Shown piece after piece: positions 7,817 to 11,231 of a DNA stretch of 11,231 nt; positions within the stretch are counted from its first letter, which is position 1; each line of letters starts with the position of its first letter. Under the pieces are notes generated by a model. It had not been told where the DNA came from and searched no databases. It saw only the letters and a list, made by a program, of their open reading frames with translations. Made by a program: the position numbers and the translations under genes. The stretch is from Chitinophaga pinensis (lineage in GTDB: Bacteria > Bacteroidota > Bacteroidia > UKL13-3). The DNA lies in the NCBI GenBank assembly GCA_945875195.1, contig CAMCJW010000072.1, forward strand, positions 1 to 11,231. The letters run 5' to 3'.

Positions 7817-7832
7817 TTTGGTTCGAACCAAA
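7817..7832. promoter_or_regulatory. Perfect 16-bp palindrome in the queA leader
   Basis: TTTGGTTCGAACCAAA is its own reverse complement over all 16 bases, and it ends 28 bases before the queA ATG. Length, perfect symmetry and position resemble the binding site of a dimeric repressor. An RNA hairpin is less likely because there is no loop. Function is inferred from form and place. Confidence 0.45.
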
Positions 7833-7860
7833 TGAAATGTATTAATTAACCATACATACA

Positions 7861-8907
7861 ATGAAATTATCACAGTTTAAATTTGCCTTTAACGAAGCCC
7901 TCATAGCCAAACACCCAACCGATGCCAGAGATGAATCGAAATTAATGGTTATCAATAGAGAAAAGGGCAAAATAGAACACAAGAAATTTTCTGATATTTT
8001 AGGAATGTTCAACGACAGAGATGTAATGGTGCTTAACAATACCAAAGTATTTCCTGCGCGTTTGTATGGTAGCAAAGAAAAAACAGGCGCCAAAATTGAG
8101 GTGTTTTTGTTGCGCGAATTGAACAAAGAAATGAAGCTTTGGGATGTTTTGGTTGATCCAGCGCGTAAAATTAGGGTTGGTAATAAATTGTATTTTGGCA
8201 ATGATGATTTAGTTGCTGAAGTTGTGGACAATACAACCAGTAGAGGTAGAACCATTCGCTTTTTGTTTGATGGTACCGACGAAGAATTGCGCAAGCTAAT
8301 TGATAAACTAGGGGAGATGCCACTTCCAAAATACATGGATAGAGATGTGGAGAAAAACGATAAAGAGCGTTTCAATACAATTTTCGCTAAAAATGTAGGT
8401 GCTGTTATTCCGCCAACTGCTGGTTTACATTTTAGCAGAGAACTAATGATGCGCCTTGAGATCAAAGGTGTTCGTTTTCCAGAGTTAACGCTTCATAATG
8501 GCTTGGGTTCATTCCGTACTGTTGAAGTAGAAGATTTAACTAAGCATAAGATGGATTCTGAATATTATGATATTCCGGTTGAAACTACCCAGGTTGTTAA
8601 TAATGCCATTGATGAAAAAAGAAAAATAGTTGCAGTTGGAAATTCGGTAATGCGTGCTTTAGAATCTGCTGTTTCTTCTTCGGATAGGTTGAATCCACTG
8701 AGCGGTTGGACAGATAAATTCCTTTTTCCGCCACATGATTTTAAAATAGCCAATGTGCTTATTTCTAATTTCCATCCGCCAGAATCTACTTTATTAATGG
8801 CTTCTGCAGCATTTGGTGGATTTGAATTAATGGAAGAAGCATACAATGAAGCCGTAAAAAAGAAATACCGTTTCTTGGCTTATGGCGATGCCATGATCAT
8901 TATTTAG
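7861..8907 (+). CDS. queA: S-adenosylmethionine:tRNA ribosyltransferase-isomerase
   Basis: It transfers and isomerises the ribosyl group of S-adenosylmethionine onto 7-deazaguanine-modified tRNA, forming epoxyqueuosine, the penultimate step of queuosine synthesis; it is cytoplasmic. At 348 residues it is full length (E. coli about 356). Visible family blocks are MKLSQFKF with HPTDARDESKLMV (1-30), NNTKVFPARLYG (59-70), TGAKIEVFLL, WDVLVDPARKIRVG (94-107), LGEMPLPKYMDRD (150-162), PPTAGLHF (184-191), LTLHNGLGSF (209-218), HKMDSEYY (229-236), ALESAVSS, and ISNFHPPESTLLM (301-313). Several usually invariant positions differ: IPP for AAP before TAGLHF, HNG for HVG, and GNSVMR (260-265) for GTTS-R. 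The frame is intact, so it may be a drifted or specialised version. The ATG at 7861 matches the family N-terminus. ispD starts 21 bases after its stop. Confidence 0.92.
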   Translation: MKLSQFKFAFNEALIAKHPTDARDESKLMVINREKGKIEHKKFSDILGMFNDRDVMVLNNTKVFPARLYGSKEKTGAKIEVFLLRELNKEMKLWDVLVDPARKIRVGNKLYFGNDDLVAEVVDNTTSRGRTIRFLFDGTDEELRKLIDKLGEMPLPKYMDRDVEKNDKERFNTIFAKNVGAVIPPTAGLHFSRELMMRLEIKGVRFPELTLHNGLGSFRTVEVEDLTKHKMDSEYYDIPVETTQVVNNAIDEKRKIVAVGNSVMRALESAVSSSDRLNPLSGWTDKFLFPPHDFKIANVLISNFHPPESTLLMASAAFGGFELMEEAYNEAVKKKYRFLAYGDAMIII

Positions 8908-8928
8908 GTAAATTTTTCATCTTTTTTT

Positions 8929-9597
8929 ATGAACCAATACGCCCTTATTGTAGCTGGTGGCAGAGGTTTAAGAATGGGTTTGGAGCTGCCAAAGCAATTC
9001 ATGGAACTCAATGGCCTACCTGTTTTAATGCATACGCTTCAGGCTTTTCATGCAATTGAAAATATTTCTATAGTGCTTGTATTACCAGAAGACCAATTTG
9101 TTTTTTGGAAACAATTGTGCGCTAAACATAATTTCAAAATCCCACATCAATTGGTTTTAGGCGGGCATACCAGGTTTGAATCTGTTCGAAATGGATTGCA
9201 AGTGATTAGCGACCGGGAATCTTTGGTTGCCATTCACGATGGTGTGCGGCCACTAATTTCAAGTAAGGTAATAAATGAATGCTTTAAGGTAGCAGAAATT
9301 AAAGGCAATTCCGTTGCAGTAGTTGCTTTAAAGGATTCAATAAGAAAGCAAGAATTAATTGGCAATCACAGCGTAAATAGGGCTAATTATTATTTGGTTC
9401 AAACACCACAAACATTTAATTGCGGTTTGATCCAAGATGCTTATGCAAAAGCTACCCATGATAACTTTACTGATGATGCTAGTGTGCTTGAAGAGGCAGG
9501 AGGGGAGATAAATATGGTGGCTGGAAGTTATAAGAATATTAAAATAACAACACCAGAAGACATGCTTATTGCAAATGCTTTTTTAGCTGTAAATTAA
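8929..9597 (+). CDS. ispD: 2-C-methyl-D-erythritol 4-phosphate cytidylyltransferase
   Basis: It couples CTP and methylerythritol 4-phosphate to CDP-methylerythritol in the MEP isoprenoid pathway, in the cytoplasm. All 222 residues fit the family length. The P-loop-like nucleotide-binding start is LIVAGGRGLRMG, followed by LPKQF, with R15 and K22 matching catalytic E. coli R20 and K27. AIHDGVRP gives D104 (E. coli D106). S137 stands at the place of T140 in KDSIRK. R151 with LVQTPQTF matches R157, TDDASVLEEAG is the family motif, and K205 in NIKITTPED matches K213. The 21-base gap after queA holds no promoter box, so the two are probably one operon, an arrangement without an obvious pathway link. 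Its TAA at 9595-9597 lies on a TTAA that also supplies the stop of the opposing small gene. Confidence 0.95.
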   Translation: MNQYALIVAGGRGLRMGLELPKQFMELNGLPVLMHTLQAFHAIENISIVLVLPEDQFVFWKQLCAKHNFKIPHQLVLGGHTRFESVRNGLQVISDRESLVAIHDGVRPLISSKVINECFKVAEIKGNSVAVVALKDSIRKQELIGNHSVNRANYYLVQTPQTFNCGLIQDAYAKATHDNFTDDASVLEEAGGEINMVAGSYKNIKITTPEDMLIANAFLAVN

Positions 9598-9770
9598 AAG
9601 ATGCCTTTTGCCAATAGATAAGGCACTATCAACCATAGTAAGCCTTTAATAAGGAAGAAAACAAAACCCATTAAGCCCATTCTTCTAAACCAAAATTTAA
9701 ATGTATTTCTACCTTTAATGCTCACAGGGCATTCCAATGGTTTATCTTGAATTTTTTTGCTGGTTTCCAT
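9594..9770 (-). CDS. Small single-span membrane protein (58 aa), unknown function
   Basis: The frame runs from ATG at 9770-9768 to TAA at 9596-9594. The product begins METSKKIQDKPLECPVSIKG, has a basic stretch around RNTFKFWFRRMG (21-32), and ends in a strongly hydrophobic segment (about 31-54: GLMGFVFFLIKGLLWLIVPY) with the short tail LLAKGIF. The design suggests one transmembrane helix; the basic residues before it predict an N-terminus in the cytoplasm. Support for a real gene is the well-placed consensus promoter just upstream, the sensible amino-acid pattern, and exact tail-to-tail packing with ispD (4-base overlap at TTAA). I recall similar short FFLIKG-type proteins in Bacteroidota but cannot name a family or function. 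Confidence 0.75.
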   Translation of the reverse strand: METSKKIQDKPLECPVSIKGRNTFKFWFRRMGLMGFVFFLIKGLLWLIVPYLLAKGIF

Positions 9771-9786
9771 CGCTTTAGTAACACTA

Positions 9787-9817
9787 CAAAAATAGTTTTG
9801 TTTTTGGGTTCACCAAA
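9787..9817 (-). promoter_or_regulatory. Consensus Bacteroidota promoter for the 58-aa membrane protein gene
   Basis: On the minus strand, TTTG (9817-9814), exactly 19 bases and TATTTTTG (9794-9787) match both the -33 and -7 elements without mismatch. Transcription would start near 9781, about 10 bases before the ATG at 9770. This is the best promoter match in the window. Confidence 0.6.
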
Positions 9818-9857
9818 CCTGACAATTTAAATAGACAAAAAGTTTACCCAATTAACC

Positions 9858-11207
9858 CTATTTCTTTGTAAATCGATAGATTATTACCTGGCTCTTGCTG
9901 ATATCATAATTACGGACAATGGCCAACTCATTGCCATTTGCATCCAAATCAAAACCCAATACATCACAATTTTGCATTTCGCAATAAGGTTTTAAAATAG
10001 CATTCATTTGCAGTTTTTTAATTCTGCTGTACAGGTTGTCATTGTCAACACAATAATTATCTAAATTCAATGCTTCATAATTCCCCATTTGAACCTCGTT
10101 AAAAATAGTCGTTCCTTGAGAATCAAAGATGGTCATTTGGTTAATTGATTCCTCCTGCACATTTGCTCCTCCTCTCTTTACATTGGTGATAACTTGAGTC
10201 CCTTTATGATATATTACAGGTGGCGCTGGCACTGATAATTCATCATTTTGAACCAACTTATATTTATCATTATTAATTATCTCGAATTCCTTGTGCCAAA
10301 ACAAATTCATCACACTTGAGTTTGAGTTCATTCCATAATTGGCAACCATAAAGCCATTTTTTCCATTTTTTTGGATCAAACAGCTAACAACAAAACTTTT
10401 CAATGCTGGATTTAAACTAAAGGATGCCGCTTTCCCAAGCATTCGCACATTAGGCATTAAAAAATTATCTAAAAGTAATTCCCTAAACAATTGAAAATCC
10501 TCATCATAAAAGGCAATATGATAAGCAATGGCATTGGGATTGTATTCAGAATTTGCGCCTTTTCTAGCTAAAATATAATACCCCATACTTTCACCTACCA
10601 TAGACCACTGCCCAACAAAATTCATTTTCTCCAATGGATTTGCGCTTGGAAGCATGATATCAACCTCGGTAAGTATGCTCTCCTGACCATTTAATAGATT
10701 AATAGTAAAAACATGCAATTGATCAAGACCATCGTAAACCTCAAAGATCATTATTCCTTGAGCAGTAAAATGAATTTCACTCACTAAATCTTGGTTTAAA
10801 CCGATGCTTTCTAGGTCGATTTTTTTATTGGCAACTTCCCTTCCAGTAAAATCCATTACCTTAACTTGGTATTTTGTATTTAATCTATCCACTAAGAATA
10901 AATTATTTTTTGTTGCATAAACAGTTAAAATACCGCTAGTATTTACCTTGAAATTGGCGCGTTTTGTTAGGTCTTTGCTGTAATAAAATAAACTATTCTG
11001 AACTGTTGCATTTGAACCCAACGCCTCATCTCTGTCTTTAAATTTATTAAATAATAAAACAAAACCTTGGTCCCCTAGGTTGAAATATTGATTACAATAA
11101 CCACCTGCAGACTGTTTATCCAGTATAATTTTTGATTGAGAATATGATGAAAGGGAGTTGCCTAGTAATATAAATGAGATGAAAATATATATTTTATTTA
11201 GATTCAT
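9858..11207 (-). CDS. Secreted protein of unknown function, beta-rich
   Basis: 449 residues, complete: ATG at 11207, stop at 9858-9860. The N-terminus MNLNKIYIFISFILLGNSLSSYSQ is a signal peptide, with probable cleavage after SYS (residue 23) and no lipobox cysteine, so a periplasmic or secreted product is expected. The mature part alternates short hydrophobic strands with polar turns (GFVLLFNKF, NNLFLVDRLN, GIMIFEVYDG, MGYYILARKG, GFMVANYGMN, NELAIVRNYD), as in a beta-propeller or other all-beta fold. No enzyme motif, transmembrane segment or T9SS sorting tail is visible; it ends IIYRFTKK. The next gene on this strand, the 58-aa membrane protein, has its own promoter. Only 24 bases of upstream sequence are in the window, so its promoter cannot be judged. 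I do not recognise the family. Confidence 0.8.
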   Translation of the reverse strand: MNLNKIYIFISFILLGNSLSSYSQSKIILDKQSAGGYCNQYFNLGDQGFVLLFNKFKDRDEALGSNATVQNSLFYYSKDLTKRANFKVNTSGILTVYATKNNLFLVDRLNTKYQVKVMDFTGREVANKKIDLESIGLNQDLVSEIHFTAQGIMIFEVYDGLDQLHVFTINLLNGQESILTEVDIMLPSANPLEKMNFVGQWSMVGESMGYYILARKGANSEYNPNAIAYHIAFYDEDFQLFRELLLDNFLMPNVRMLGKAASFSLNPALKSFVVSCLIQKNGKNGFMVANYGMNSNSSVMNLFWHKEFEIINNDKYKLVQNDELSVPAPPVIYHKGTQVITNVKRGGANVQEESINQMTIFDSQGTTIFNEVQMGNYEALNLDNYCVDNDNLYSRIKKLQMNAILKPYCEMQNCDVLGFDLDANGNELAIVRNYDISKSQVIIYRFTKK

Positions 11208-11231
11208 AGTTATGGCAAGATTGATGATATC

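Larger units (their letters stand above)
7480..7860. other. AT-rich divergent intergenic region
   Basis: This 381-base stretch separates the divergent T9SS gene and queA, and I see no credible gene in it. From the left it holds the near T9SS promoter, repeat copy 2, and a very AT-rich tract (about 7580-7715). In that tract atttaatt occurs at 7649-7656, 7657-7664 and 7675-7682. It is followed by two overlapping divergent promoter-like arrangements around a hairpin (7720-7769), a T-run (about 7777-7785) and a perfect 16-bp palindrome (7817-7832) before the queA start. Confidence 0.6.

Noticed and set aside
7770..7860. Possible preQ1-type riboswitch before queA
   Set aside because: I looked for a small H-type pseudoknot aptamer in the leader and found only the loop-less palindrome, which suits a protein-binding DNA site better.
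7842..8465. Minus-strand 207-codon open frame over queA
   Set aside because: Ser/Leu-rich antisense shadow of a well-conserved enzyme gene with no family motif of its own.
9803..9817. Small hairpin tttgg-gttca-ccaaa
   Set aside because: Five base pairs only, overlapping the -33 box of a good promoter; not a convincing terminator for the upstream gene on the minus strand.

Overview
The window looks like chromosomal DNA from a member of the Bacteroidota. Three things point there: a type IX secretion (T9SS) type A sorting domain at the C-terminus of one gene, promoter-like sites with the phylum's TTTG / TAnnTTTG layout and no Shine-Dalgarno-like sequence before the starts, and a DnaE and a DUF5117/DUF4953-type metalloprotease of kinds I associate with this phylum. 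I cannot name a genus. No rRNA, tRNA, CRISPR array, transposase, phage gene or defence cassette was seen.

Layout. From 1 to 2108 (+) lies the 3' two thirds of a DNA polymerase III alpha-type gene, open at the left edge. It carries a GC-rich palindromic insertion in its reading frame. From 2206 to 4731 (+) is a large lipoprotein-like zinc metalloprotease. It runs tail to tail, with a 6 bp gap, into a secreted multidomain protein with a T9SS sorting tail (4738 to about 7479, -). A nearly identical 22-base direct repeat flanks that T9SS gene: one copy is the coding 3' end of the metalloprotease, the other lies just upstream of the T9SS gene. An AT-rich divergent intergenic region follows (7480-7860), with a hairpin, overlapping promoter-like boxes and a perfect 16-bp palindrome. 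Next come queA (7861-8907, +) and ispD (8929-9597, +), very probably co-transcribed. On the opposite strand, a 58-residue single-span membrane protein (9594-9770, -) ends on the same TTAA as ispD and has a textbook Bacteroidota promoter. The window closes with a secreted protein of unknown function (9858-11207, -).

How the genes relate. queA (queuosine tRNA modification) and ispD (MEP isoprenoid pathway) are housekeeping enzymes sharing a transcript. The metalloprotease, the T9SS protein and the last gene are cell-envelope or exported products with no visible pathway link. I do not see a clear new multi-gene system. The items most worth following are the in-frame palindromic element inside dnaE, the duplicated metalloprotease tail bracketing the T9SS gene, the operator-like palindromes before queA, the small membrane protein, and unusual residues in conserved QueA motifs.
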